Assembly: GCA_030428885.1 (NCBI GenBank)
Contig: JAUIEJ010000006.1
Span: 186,001-250,000 of the forward strand
Source of the DNA: Gemmatimonadota bacterium
GTDB taxonomy: Bacteria; Gemmatimonadota; Gemmatimonadetes; Longimicrobiales; Gaopeijiaceae
Direction: 5' to 3'
DNA length: 64,000 nucleotides
Made by a program: the position numbers and the translations under genes. Shown here one piece after another: positions 17,749 to 25,131 of the stretch. How positions within the stretch are numbered: the first letter of the stretch is position 1; each line of letters starts with the position of its first letter. Below the pieces are notes generated by a model that saw only the letters and a program-made list of their open reading frames with translations, did no database searches and had not been told where the DNA came from.

Positions 17749-18332
17749 GCCGATGCCAGTCGGTGCTTCAGCCAGGCCCGGGCATGGGTCCAGTCTCCCT
17801 CCACCGTGCGGCGGGAGACCCCAAGCGTCTCGGCGATCTCCGCCACCTTCAGGCCGACGAAGCACCGGAGTTCGACGACCTGCGCCTGTCGAGGGTCGAC
17901 ACCGCGCAGCGCATCGAGCGCCTGATCGAGGTCGAGAAGAAGCTCCGGGGACAGCTCCGACGAGATGTCGAGCTGGCAGGCATCCTCGTGGAGGGTCACA
18001 CGGTCGATCCCCCCTCCGCGCTTGCGGCGTTGGCGTCTCCGGGCGTGATCGACCAGTACCTGGCGCATGGCGCGTCCAGCCACGCCGAAGAAGTGGCGGC
18101 GACCCGTCCAGTTCGCCCCGAGCTGGCCTGCGAGCTTGAGGTAGGCCTCGTGGACGATCTCGGTGGCCTGGAGCGTGTGGGTCCCTCGCTCCCGCCGCAG
18201 ATGAGCCCCCGCGAGGACCCGCAACTCCTCGTACACGAGTGGAAGAATCCGGTCCGCTGCCTCTTCCGGCGAAAGATCTTCAGCCAACCCGCGAAGAAGC
18301 TGCGTCACCTCGGACTGCGCCGCCTCGGCCAC
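17736..18332 (-). CDS. ECF-like RNA polymerase sigma factor
   Basis: This 198-residue sigma factor belongs to the ECF-like group with the LVYEELRVLAGAHLRRER, LQATEIVHEAYLKLAG and RRHFFGVAGRAMRQVLVDHARRR signatures in region 2. Region 4 carries VVELRCFVGLKVAEIAETLGVSRRTVEGDW. I chose the GTG at 18332, which has GGAG 7 bases upstream; the longer frame toward 18629 crosses the divergent promoter region. The co-encoded membrane kinase downstream probably controls it, as in known sigma/kinase pairs. Confidence 0.88.
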   Translation of the reverse strand: MAEAAQSEVTQLLRGLAEDLSPEEAADRILPLVYEELRVLAGAHLRRERGTHTLQATEIVHEAYLKLAGQLGANWTGRRHFFGVAGRAMRQVLVDHARRRQRRKRGGGIDRVTLHEDACQLDISSELSPELLLDLDQALDALRGVDPRQAQVVELRCFVGLKVAEIAETLGVSRRTVEGDWTHARAWLKHRLASAWRS

Positions 18333-18508
18333 AGTGATGCTCCGTGTGAGGAGACCATGAACACCGACGGATGCTACGGGCGGAGAGTGGGGAAAGCCAG
18401 TCCGGTGAACGCCATGGTTGCGGGTTCCCGCTCGGTCCGACGCACGAGGGGGTGAGGGACCCGACCCGGCGTCCCTCCTCGATTCGATGCGCAGCCAGGA
18501 GCACAACC

Positions 18509-19639
18509 ATGAAGCTCGATAGAAACCGGACCCAGGCCATCTCCCACCTGATGGCCGTCGCCATCCTTCTTCCTCTCGGTACGGCGGCGTGCCACGACGA
18601 AGACCCCGCGGCACCGCAGCTCCCCACACTTCGGGACCAGATCACTCGAGCGGTCGACGAAGCGATCGGATCCGATCTTCCCGGGGTCCAGTTGAAGGTG
18701 CTCGGACCCGGGACGGACCTGGAGTACTCGGCCGGCACGGCCAATCTCGCGACTTCCAAAGCGATGGGCCTGGGCCAGCCGTTCTTTGCCGCCAGCACCG
18801 GCAAGATGTTCGTGGCGGCAGCGGCGGCCATGCTCGTGCAGGACGGTGTCCTGAGCCTCGACGGGACGCTCGCCGATCTACTTCCCGAGTCTGTCGGCCT
18901 CATTCCGGGCGCTGACGGGATCACGCTCCGGCATCTGCTCCAGCAGACCAGCGGGATCATCGACGTGCTGAACGAGATTCCGGGCATCGCCGATCTCATC
19001 GCCGAGAACCCTGGCACGGTCTGGACGAACGAGGACCTCGCCTCGTTGGCGGCTGGACTTCCGCTCCATTTCGAGCCTGGGAGTGCCTGGCGGTACTCGA
19101 ACACGAACTACATCCTCGCGTCCTTGATTCTGGAGCGCGTGACCGGCCAGGACTACGCCGAGGTCTTGCGGGGCCGGATCTTCGAGCCCCTCGGGATGGC
19201 GTCCACGCTGACATCGAACCACGGTGCGTTGGCAGCGGAACCGGTTCACGGGTACCTGATCGACGACGAGGGCCCCATCGACGCCACGGAAGTCGCCCTC
19301 TTGTGGGAGGTCGGCTCCGGGGGTCAGTGGACGACCGTAGATGACCTGACTCGATACCTCCACGCGCTCGCCACGTCCGACACCGTGTTCGACGATGGAC
19401 TCCGCGATCTGATCCTCTCCACGTCGTCGGTCTTCCAATACGGCCTCGGCGTGTTCGTCGTTGAGACGCCGTTCGGTCCAATGGTGGGTCACGGCGGTCT
19501 GTCCATGGGCTACTCCACCACAACGGGGTATTTCGTCGACCACGGCGTCTCCATCGTCCTGTTCGGCAACGCACAGGGTCGGACCCCGATCACCGAGGAT
19601 CTCTTCCTGGCCGTCCGGGATCTGGTCTTCGGCGCTTGA
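18509..19639 (+). CDS. Beta-lactamase-fold serine hydrolase (class C/DD-peptidase-like)
   Basis: This is a 376-residue exported protein. The signal ends near GTAAC, a weak lipobox. The serine beta-lactamase/penicillin-binding fold shows all three motifs: S-x-x-K as STGK near residue 92, Y-x-N as YSN near 198, and H-G-G near 330 (GHGGLSMGY). It would cleave peptides, esters or beta-lactams in the periplasm; family members are mostly peptidases or esterases rather than resistance enzymes. ATG 18509 has AGGAG 8 bases upstream. It is divergent from the sigma factor and followed by a second hydrolase 77 bases away. Confidence 0.85.
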   Translation: MKLDRNRTQAISHLMAVAILLPLGTAACHDEDPAAPQLPTLRDQITRAVDEAIGSDLPGVQLKVLGPGTDLEYSAGTANLATSKAMGLGQPFFAASTGKMFVAAAAAMLVQDGVLSLDGTLADLLPESVGLIPGADGITLRHLLQQTSGIIDVLNEIPGIADLIAENPGTVWTNEDLASLAAGLPLHFEPGSAWRYSNTNYILASLILERVTGQDYAEVLRGRIFEPLGMASTLTSNHGALAAEPVHGYLIDDEGPIDATEVALLWEVGSGGQWTTVDDLTRYLHALATSDTVFDDGLRDLILSTSSVFQYGLGVFVVETPFGPMVGHGGLSMGYSTTTGYFVDHGVSIVLFGNAQGRTPITEDLFLAVRDLVFGA

Positions 19640-19716
19640 ACTTCCCGCTACCATCCTCTCCCGGGAGCGGGGCGTCTGCGCCCGTTCCCGGGAGCGATCC
19701 AGACGACGGAGGACTC

Positions 19717-20535
19717 ATGAGGTATTCACGAGCCCCATTGCTCGCCGTCCCACTCCTCGCAATGACCGCATGCTCGATGGGACTCCGCCACGCGGAGGTG
19801 GTCGGAGGGTCGACACTGTCCTACGTGCGGAAGGGGGACGCCGGACCCACCGTGGTATTCGAGGCGGGGATCGGGGACAATCTCTCTTCGTGGGCGCCCG
19901 TCTTCGACGACGTCGCAGCGTTTGCGCGTGCGTTCGCCTACAGCCGATCCGGGTACGCAGGAGGGGCCCCGTGGGCCTTGGGCCATCCATCCCGCACGGC
20001 GGACGACATCGCCCGAGACGCACACGAACTGTTCCGAAAGACCGGCCTGGGGCGTCCGATGATCCTCGTGGGCCACTCGATGGGGGGGATGTACGTCCTC
20101 AGGTACGCGGAGCTGTACCCGGAGGACGTGGCCGGGGTGGTGTTGTTCGACGGGCGCCTCAAAGGATTCACGGAGGAATGCGAAGAGGCGGGCCTGAGTC
20201 CCTGCAGCCCTCCCATCGCCGCTCAGCTTCTTTCGCCGAGCCACATCGCGGCTGAGATCCGCGGCATCGGCGAGAGCGAGGCGCAGATGGCCGACCCGGA
20301 GCAGTACGGCCCGATCCCGATGGTTGTCGTCGCGGCCACCGAACCCCCACCCGGTGCCCCGGCTGGAGCCCAGAGGATCTGGCTCCGAGTGCAGGAGGCG
20401 TTCGCCTCGTCCCTCGCCAACGGCCGGTACGTCGTCGCGGAGGGGGCGGGGCACTACATACACAGAGACGATCCCGAGCTGGCCGTTCAGGTGATCCGCG
20501 ACATGGTCGCCGGAGGGTGCGGAGGGCGCTGTTGA
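19717..20535 (+). CDS. Exported alpha/beta hydrolase
   Basis: This 272-residue protein has a lipoprotein-like signal (LLAMTACS). The alpha/beta hydrolase fold shows the nucleophile elbow GHSMGGMY with Ser near 117 and the catalytic His in GAGHYIHRDDP near 250; an Asp follows the beta strand VVLFDG. Two Cys pairs in the cap and at the C-terminus (EECEEAGLSPC, GCGGRC) could form disulfides, which fits a periplasmic location. GGAGGACTC precedes the ATG. The substrate cannot be read from the sequence. Confidence 0.82.
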   Translation: MRYSRAPLLAVPLLAMTACSMGLRHAEVVGGSTLSYVRKGDAGPTVVFEAGIGDNLSSWAPVFDDVAAFARAFAYSRSGYAGGAPWALGHPSRTADDIARDAHELFRKTGLGRPMILVGHSMGGMYVLRYAELYPEDVAGVVLFDGRLKGFTEECEEAGLSPCSPPIAAQLLSPSHIAAEIRGIGESEAQMADPEQYGPIPMVVVAATEPPPGAPAGAQRIWLRVQEAFASSLANGRYVVAEGAGHYIHRDDPELAVQVIRDMVAGGCGGRC

Positions 20536-20574
20536 GGCCCCATCCCCTGCCCCTGCCGAGCGGACAGGGCCTCA
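20533..20574. terminator. Candidate bidirectional terminator hairpin
   Basis: TGAGGCCC (20533-20540) and GGGCCTCA (20567-20574) are perfect complements around a 26-base loop, between two convergent genes. There is no T-run, so intrinsic termination is uncertain. Confidence 0.35.
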
Positions 20575-20580
20575 CGACGT

Positions 20581-22023
20581 TCAGGGTCGAGGGGCGCGGG
20601 TGGCACTGGGGCCGAAGTACGGCTCCAGCGCCTCCCGGGGTGGGGGCGGCGTCACCAGGCTCACCCCGATGAACAGCAGCAGGGACACGGCCACGCCCGG
20701 GAGGGCCGGTTCGATGGCGGCCGAGCCCCAGGCTTCCCATGCGAAGGTCGTGGCGACGCCGCCGATCATGGCCGAGGCTGCACCCTCCTTCGTGGCCCGC
20801 CGCCAGAGCACGCCCCCCACGACGGTGGGGGCGAAGGCGGCGGCCATGAGCGCCGTGAAGAGCAGCACGATGAACTGCACGAGCTCTCCCTCGCCCACAC
20901 CGCTGAGGAGGAGCAGGACCGGCACGGTGCCCACGATCAACACGCCGATGCGGTCCACCCGTCGGCGCGTGGCGGGCGACGCCTCGGGGTTCACGAGGTT
21001 CTGGTAGAGATCCACCGAGAGGGCCGAGCCCGCCACGATCAGGAGCGAGTCCACCGTGGACATCATGGCCGCGGTCACGGCCGCGAGCATGACGGCGCCC
21101 AGGGTAGCGGGCAGCACCGCCGTGGCCACCATGGGCATGGCGAGGTCGCCCGTAGGCAGTTGGGGAAACAACACGATGGCCGCCAGTGCAAGGACGAACA
21201 CCAGCAGATTCATGGCCAGGATCATGACGATGGCGAAGAGCACGCCCCGCCGGATCGTGGCCATGTCTTTCATGGCGTAGAGCCGGATCACCTTCTCGGG
21301 CGTGGCGATGCCCCCGAGAAAGAACGACAGCCCCATGGTGAGAAGGAGTGAGGCGGGCATGGCCTCCCAACTGAACACCAGGGGGTGGGCCGACTCCACC
21401 AGCGAGAGCAACCCGCCGGCACCATCCAGTTGCCGGAGCGCCAGAGGCACGGCGAGGATCGCCCCCAGGGCCATGACCACGAGCTGGAAGGCGTCGGTGT
21501 AGACCACCGCCATCATCCCGCCGGCCACCGTGTAGACCAGCAGCACCGCCGTGAAGACGATCATGCCCGTCTGCAGGGGTACTCCGAACACGAGGTTCGC
21601 GATGAGCCCGCCCGCCACGATCTGGGCCTGCACGTACACCACCGTCGCCACGAGGACGATGACTGCCGCGAGTCCCCGGATTCCCTTGCCGTAGTACCGG
21701 GTCTCCATGAAGGCCGGGAGGGTGAGTTCCCTCTGGCGGGTGAAGCGGGGCGCGAGGACGGCCGCCATGAACCAGTAGGCCAGGGGGATGGACAACAGCA
21801 CCCACCCGAACGACCACCCCGCCGTGTACATGACCCCGATGGTGCCCACGAACGTGCCGGCGCTCGTGTGGGTGGCGGCCAGGGTCGCCCCCCCGGTGAA
21901 CCATCCCAGCTCACCCCCGGCGATCCAGTAGTCGGCCTCGGTTCGGGTCGCCCGGAGCGCCACCCAGCCGATGGCGAAGACCACGAGGAAGTAGCCGACG
22001 AAGATGGCGGCCTGGGTCGTCAT
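20581..22023 (-). CDS. Sodium:solute symporter (SSS family)
   Basis: This 480-residue membrane protein has about 13 helices. The SSS hallmarks are present: the first helices with YWIAGGELGWFTGG and ATHTSAGTFVG, YVQAQIVAGGLI, and AAVTAAMMSTVDSLLIVAGSALSVDLYQ, whose Ser/Thr residues bind Na+. It would import a small organic solute (sugar, amino acid, vitamin or carboxylate class) with Na+. ATG 22023 overlaps the stop of a 29-residue membrane microprotein (ATGA), which in turn overlaps a membrane-anchored accessory gene. That tight three-gene layout suggests a multi-subunit transporter. Confidence 0.9.
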   Translation of the reverse strand: MTTQAAIFVGYFLVVFAIGWVALRATRTEADYWIAGGELGWFTGGATLAATHTSAGTFVGTIGVMYTAGWSFGWVLLSIPLAYWFMAAVLAPRFTRQRELTLPAFMETRYYGKGIRGLAAVIVLVATVVYVQAQIVAGGLIANLVFGVPLQTGMIVFTAVLLVYTVAGGMMAVVYTDAFQLVVMALGAILAVPLALRQLDGAGGLLSLVESAHPLVFSWEAMPASLLLTMGLSFFLGGIATPEKVIRLYAMKDMATIRRGVLFAIVMILAMNLLVFVLALAAIVLFPQLPTGDLAMPMVATAVLPATLGAVMLAAVTAAMMSTVDSLLIVAGSALSVDLYQNLVNPEASPATRRRVDRIGVLIVGTVPVLLLLSGVGEGELVQFIVLLFTALMAAAFAPTVVGGVLWRRATKEGAASAMIGGVATTFAWEAWGSAAIEPALPGVAVSLLLFIGVSLVTPPPPREALEPYFGPSATRAPRP

Positions 22024-22109
22024 CGCCGCTCCTCCCACACCATCCACGCGACGTAGGCCGCCACGACGGCCCCGCAGGCGACGAAGAGGCCCCAGAAGAC
22101 GAAGCTCAT
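22020..22109 (-). CDS. 29-residue single-helix membrane microprotein
   Basis: The peptide starts MSFVFWGLFV and ends WMVWEERR: one hydrophobic helix of about 22 residues with a charged cytoplasmic end. Its ATG overlaps the upstream gene's stop and its stop overlaps the symporter's ATG, both by ATGA, so translation is coupled on both sides. That placement is the main evidence that it is real. It could be a small subunit or regulator of the symporter. It is too short for homology to be judged by eye. Confidence 0.6.
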   Translation of the reverse strand: MSFVFWGLFVACGAVVAAYVAWMVWEERR

Positions 22110-22828
22110 GCGTCCGCCTCCGCACGCCGCACCACGCCCCGGAGATGCCGGGCCCCGAAAAGCCCGAAGGCCATCAACACGACGAGGGCCAGTCCATCGA
22201 GGACCACCGGCAGCCCCGGCCGCCAGGCTCCGTCGGTGCGACCCCGCAGGCTCACCAGCGACGGCACCACGGCGAGATCGACCTCCCACGCGCCATCGGC
22301 GGTCTGGGAGAGGCCGGTGGGGAAGGACCCGGAAACCGCCCACCCATCCGGAACGTCCATGACGGCGTGGAAGACGGGGCCGTCGGCGGTGTGGGGAGGG
22401 AGGTCGACCACGACCACGGGGAGGCGGAGGCGGACGTCGGCCCCGTCGCCCTCCACCGCCCCCTCGACGCGGTACGTTACCACGATGGAGTCGCCGGTGG
22501 ACGCCACGGGGAGTTGGGCAGCCCGCAGGCGACCGGACTCGGCATCGAGAACGACGGGCGGCCCGCCCCCCTCGAGGCGCACCTCCCGCACCGCGGCGGG
22601 CCCGAAGTCGAGGGCTTCGATGCGGACCGACGTCGCCGCGCCGCCGAACACCCCATAGGCGATCCTCACCTCGGCACGTCCGGCGGCAGGGTCGACGGCG
22701 GCGCTCAAGCGGGCCGCCGCCACGGTCGGCGTAGAGGGCTCCTGCGGGGCGGCGCCCGACACGGCGCCCGCCCAGAGGAGGCAGGCGGCCCCGAGGGTGA
22801 GAGGTGAAGGGGCGGGAAGGGCGAGCAT
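22106..22828 (-). CDS. Membrane-anchored extracytoplasmic protein, symporter accessory
   Basis: This 240-residue protein has a signal peptide (LTLGAACLLWAGAVSGA), an extracytoplasmic beta-rich domain at about 30-205 (RAEVRIAYGVFGG, DSIVVTYRVEGAVEGDGADVRL split across strands), a C-terminal membrane helix (LPVVLDGLALVVLMAFGLFGA) and a short basic tail (RHLRGVVRRAEADA). It is the first gene of the symporter operon. I recognise no family. A possible role is presenting substrate to the transporter or tuning it. Confidence 0.65.
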   Translation of the reverse strand: MLALPAPSPLTLGAACLLWAGAVSGAAPQEPSTPTVAAARLSAAVDPAAGRAEVRIAYGVFGGAATSVRIEALDFGPAAVREVRLEGGGPPVVLDAESGRLRAAQLPVASTGDSIVVTYRVEGAVEGDGADVRLRLPVVVVDLPPHTADGPVFHAVMDVPDGWAVSGSFPTGLSQTADGAWEVDLAVVPSLVSLRGRTDGAWRPGLPVVLDGLALVVLMAFGLFGARHLRGVVRRAEADA

Positions 22829-22996
22829 GGGGGGCACGATACGACGCCGTTCGGCGCCGCGCTCGGGCGGGCCCGATCCCAGGCGCCGGGGACCCGCCGA
22901 CGGTGGGTGAGCGGATTCCGTCTCGTTCTGCGCCTCGGTGAAATGGAGACCCGCCGCGAGGGCGGGGTTCATCACCCGTGAGGACGGAGAGGCGAC

Positions 22997-23776
22997 ATGG
23001 AGTCCCCTACACCCTCTGCCGCGCTCGAGGAGGTTCTGAGCGGCGAGATCCTGCGCATGTACCAGGAGATCGTCGAAGACCCCGCCGCGGAGTTCCACTT
23101 CTTCCACGGCCGGGAGGCGGCGGAACGATTCGGGTACGACCCGGCCGAACTCGACACGGTGCCGGCGGGGGCCCTGGCCTCGTTCGCCGGGGTGGGGAAT
23201 CCCCACGAGCGGGCCCACCTCCAGCCCGGCGAAACGGTGCTGGACCTGGGCAGCGGCGCGGGCCTCGACGCCGTGCTGGCGTCGCGTCGCGTGGGGCCGT
23301 CCGGGCGGGTCATCGGCGTCGACATGAACCCGGTGATGTGCCGCACCGCCGAAGCCCACGTGGCCCTGGACGGCGGCGTCATGGAGTGCCATCAGGCCCG
23401 GATGGAGGAACTGCCGCTGCCCGATGCTTCGGTCGACGTGGTGATCTCCAACGGAGTCCTCAATCTCTCCTTCCGGAAGCGGCGCGTGATGGAGGAGATG
23501 CATCGGGTGCTCCGCCCCGGGGGCCGCATGTCCATCACCGACATCGTCAGCGCCAAGCAGTTGTCCCAGTCCATCGTCAACGACCCCAAGCTCTGGGCCT
23601 CCTGAATCGGAGGGGCTCTCCTGGAAGGAGAGGTGTTTCGTCTGCTCGAGGAGACGGGGTTCTCCCGGGTGAAGACGGCCGTGGTTCCGGGATTCCGGTT
23701 CCGGAAGCAGGGCACCCAGAACGCCGCGGAGTCGTACGGCGTGAAGGCGGTGATGATCACGGCCGAACGGGCCTGA
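22997..23776 (+). CDS. ArsM-like SAM-dependent methyltransferase, probable selenoprotein (in-frame UGA = Sec203)
   Basis: The frame from ATG 22997 (GGAGAGG upstream) runs 202 codons to TGA at 23603-23605, then stays open in the same frame for 56 more codons to TGA 23774-23776. The downstream part is the expected end of the same domain (IGGALLEGEVFRLLEETGF up to KAVMITAERA). The SAM-binding motif is VLDLGSGAGLDAVL (81-94), with GVDMNP at 107-112. In ArsM-like enzymes the segment after NDPKLWAS carries a conserved Cys, exactly where the UGA stands. A hairpin begins 11 bases after the UGA. Two other arsenic-binding Cys positions look substituted (AGVGNP, ISNGVLN), so the substrate is probably not arsenite. 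The alternative is a nonsense mutation or sequencing error leaving a truncated gene. Confidence 0.75.
23603..23632 (+). promoter_or_regulatory. UGA codon with bacterial SECIS-like hairpin
   Basis: The TGA is at 23603-23605. CTCTCCT (23616-23622) and AGGAGAG (23626-23632) pair perfectly around loop GGA (or a 6-bp stem with loop TGGAA). The apical loop starts 18 bases after the UGA and has G in its first two positions, as bacterial SECIS elements require. Confidence 0.55.
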
Positions 23777-23836
23777 TTCGGCAGGGGGTAGCGCACCGGG
23801 TCGCGTGTGGCGCGGGTTCGTCGGTATCATCGCCCC

Positions 23837-24406
23837 ATGTCCGATCCCGGCGCCGTCACACGGATTCTGTCGCAGATGGAGAGAGGCGATCCCGAAGCCC
23901 TGGATCGCCTCCTCCCCCTGGTCTACGACGACCTCAAGACCATCGCCCGCCGCCTCATGCGCAGCGAGCGGGACGGGCACACGCTGAATCCCACGGCGGT
24001 GGTCCACGAAGCGTACATGAAGCTCGCCGGCCTCCAGGAGGTGGAGTGGCAGGGCCGGGCCCATTTCTTCGGAGCCGCCGCTTCGGCCATGCGCCGCATC
24101 CTGGTGAGCTACGCCCGGGCCCGGAACGCCGCCAAGCGCGGCGCGGGGGAGGTGCCGGCTTCCCTGGACGAGGTGGTGGTGGCCGCCCACGAACGGCCGG
24201 GAGAGCTCATCGAACTCGATGAGGCCCTGCAGCGTCTCGGAGAGATCGCCCCCCGACAGGTGCGGGTGGTGGAGTGCCGCTTCTTCGCCGGCATGGACCA
24301 CGAGGCCACGGCGGTGGCCCTGGGCGTGTCCAACGCCACCGTGCGCCGCGATTGGACCCGGGCACGGGCCTGGCTGAACCGGGAACTGGGCGCGGGCTCC
24401 GCTTGA
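23837..24406 (+). CDS. ECF-like RNA polymerase sigma factor
   Basis: This 189-residue protein has the same family signatures as the one at 17736: LVYDDLKTIARRLMRSER, LNPTAVVHEAYMKLAG and AHFFGAAASAMRRILVSYAR in region 2, and VVECRFFAGMDHEATAVALGVSNATVRRDW in region 4. I chose ATG 23837, which opens the conserved part; the ATG-less extension upstream is not needed. Unlike the other two sigma genes here it has no kinase next to it. It follows the methyltransferase by 60 bases on the same strand, so it might be co-transcribed with it. Confidence 0.87.
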   Translation: MSDPGAVTRILSQMERGDPEALDRLLPLVYDDLKTIARRLMRSERDGHTLNPTAVVHEAYMKLAGLQEVEWQGRAHFFGAAASAMRRILVSYARARNAAKRGAGEVPASLDEVVVAAHERPGELIELDEALQRLGEIAPRQVRVVECRFFAGMDHEATAVALGVSNATVRRDWTRARAWLNRELGAGSA

Positions 24407-24425
24407 TCACCGGTGCACGGCTGCG

Positions 24426-24443
24426 CATGTTTCATGTGCATGT
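24426..24443 (+). promoter_or_regulatory. CATGT repeats upstream of the VapB-like gene
   Basis: Three copies of CATGT start at 24426, 24433 and 24439, 20 bases before the antitoxin start. Ribbon-helix-helix antitoxins bind such short repeats to repress their own operon. The second TA operon also has CATG-based sites. Confidence 0.35.
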
Positions 24444-24462
24444 GTCGCCCACTGGAGGATCC

Positions 24463-24738
24463 ATGGACCACCGCATCCACTTTCTCGTCGCCGGCGAGGA
24501 CAAGGCGCGCTACGAATCCCAGGCCGCACACGAGGGACTGTCCCTCGGGGCCTGGCTACGGGAGGCGGCCGAGGAACGCTACCGAGCCTCCCGGGCCCGG
24601 GAACCGTTCCGGACGCCCGAACAACTCGACGTGTTCTTCGGCGCCTGCGACGATCGGGAAACCGATGCGGAGCCCGACTGGGTCGATCAGCGGCGCGTCC
24701 TCGCCTCGTCACGCTCGGACGGCCTGAGCCCCACGTGA
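24463..24738 (+). CDS. Putative antitoxin of a VapBC-type module
   Basis: This 91-residue acidic protein has GGAGG before its ATG. The N-terminal half looks like a ribbon-helix-helix DNA-binding unit (DHRIHFLVAGEDKARYESQAA, then SLGAWLREAAEERYR split by a turn). The C-terminal half is charged and probably wraps the toxin. Its stop overlaps the start of a PIN-domain gene (GTGA), the normal order for type II toxin-antitoxin operons. Family assignment rests mainly on this context. Confidence 0.7.
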   Translation: MDHRIHFLVAGEDKARYESQAAHEGLSLGAWLREAAEERYRASRAREPFRTPEQLDVFFGACDDRETDAEPDWVDQRRVLASSRSDGLSPT

Positions 24739-25118
24739 CCTTCGTCGACACCAACGTGGTGATGTACGCCGTGGGCGGGTCGCACCCCCTCCGGGAGAAG
24801 GCCCGGGAGGTGTTCCGCGCGGCGCTTCGGGAGGGGACGCCTCTCTGCACCTCGGCGGAAACGCTCCAGGAACTGCTCCACGTCTATCTCGCGGCCGGCC
24901 GCCTGGCGACCCTCGACGCGGCCCTCGAGCTCGTGGAGCGGGCGATCCCCACCGTGTGGTCGGTGGACCCGGACGACGTCCGCCTGGCCCGCACCCTCGT
25001 CGACCGGCACCCCGGCCTGTCCGCCCGGGACCTGGTACACCGGGCGTGCTGCGTGCGCCGGGAGGTGACGTCGGTGCGCACCTTCGATCGGGGGCTGGCG
25101 GCGGCGTTCGGAGAGTAG
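24735..25118 (+). CDS. PIN-domain ribonuclease toxin, VapC-like
   Basis: This is a 127-residue PIN-domain protein. The first catalytic Asp is D5 (FVDTNVVMYA), followed by acidic residues E42/E46 (AETLQELLH), D98 (SARDLVHRA) and D117 (TFDRGLA), which match the four-acid Mg2+ site. VapC toxins cut tRNA or rRNA. The GTG start overlaps the antitoxin stop, so the pair is coupled. Confidence 0.83.
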   Translation: MTFVDTNVVMYAVGGSHPLREKAREVFRAALREGTPLCTSAETLQELLHVYLAAGRLATLDAALELVERAIPTVWSVDPDDVRLARTLVDRHPGLSARDLVHRACCVRREVTSVRTFDRGLAAAFGE

Positions 25119-25131
25119 GGCTCCCCACGCC

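Noticed and set aside
22950-22996. Hairpin CCCGCC/GGCGGG in the methyltransferase leader as a riboswitch.
   Set aside because: It is a single short stem without any conserved aptamer motif.
22997-23605. Methyltransferase ending at the first TGA as a complete 202-residue protein.
   Set aside because: The frame continues in the same register with the conserved C-terminal part, and the stop replaces a conserved Cys. Truncation is kept as the alternative explanation.
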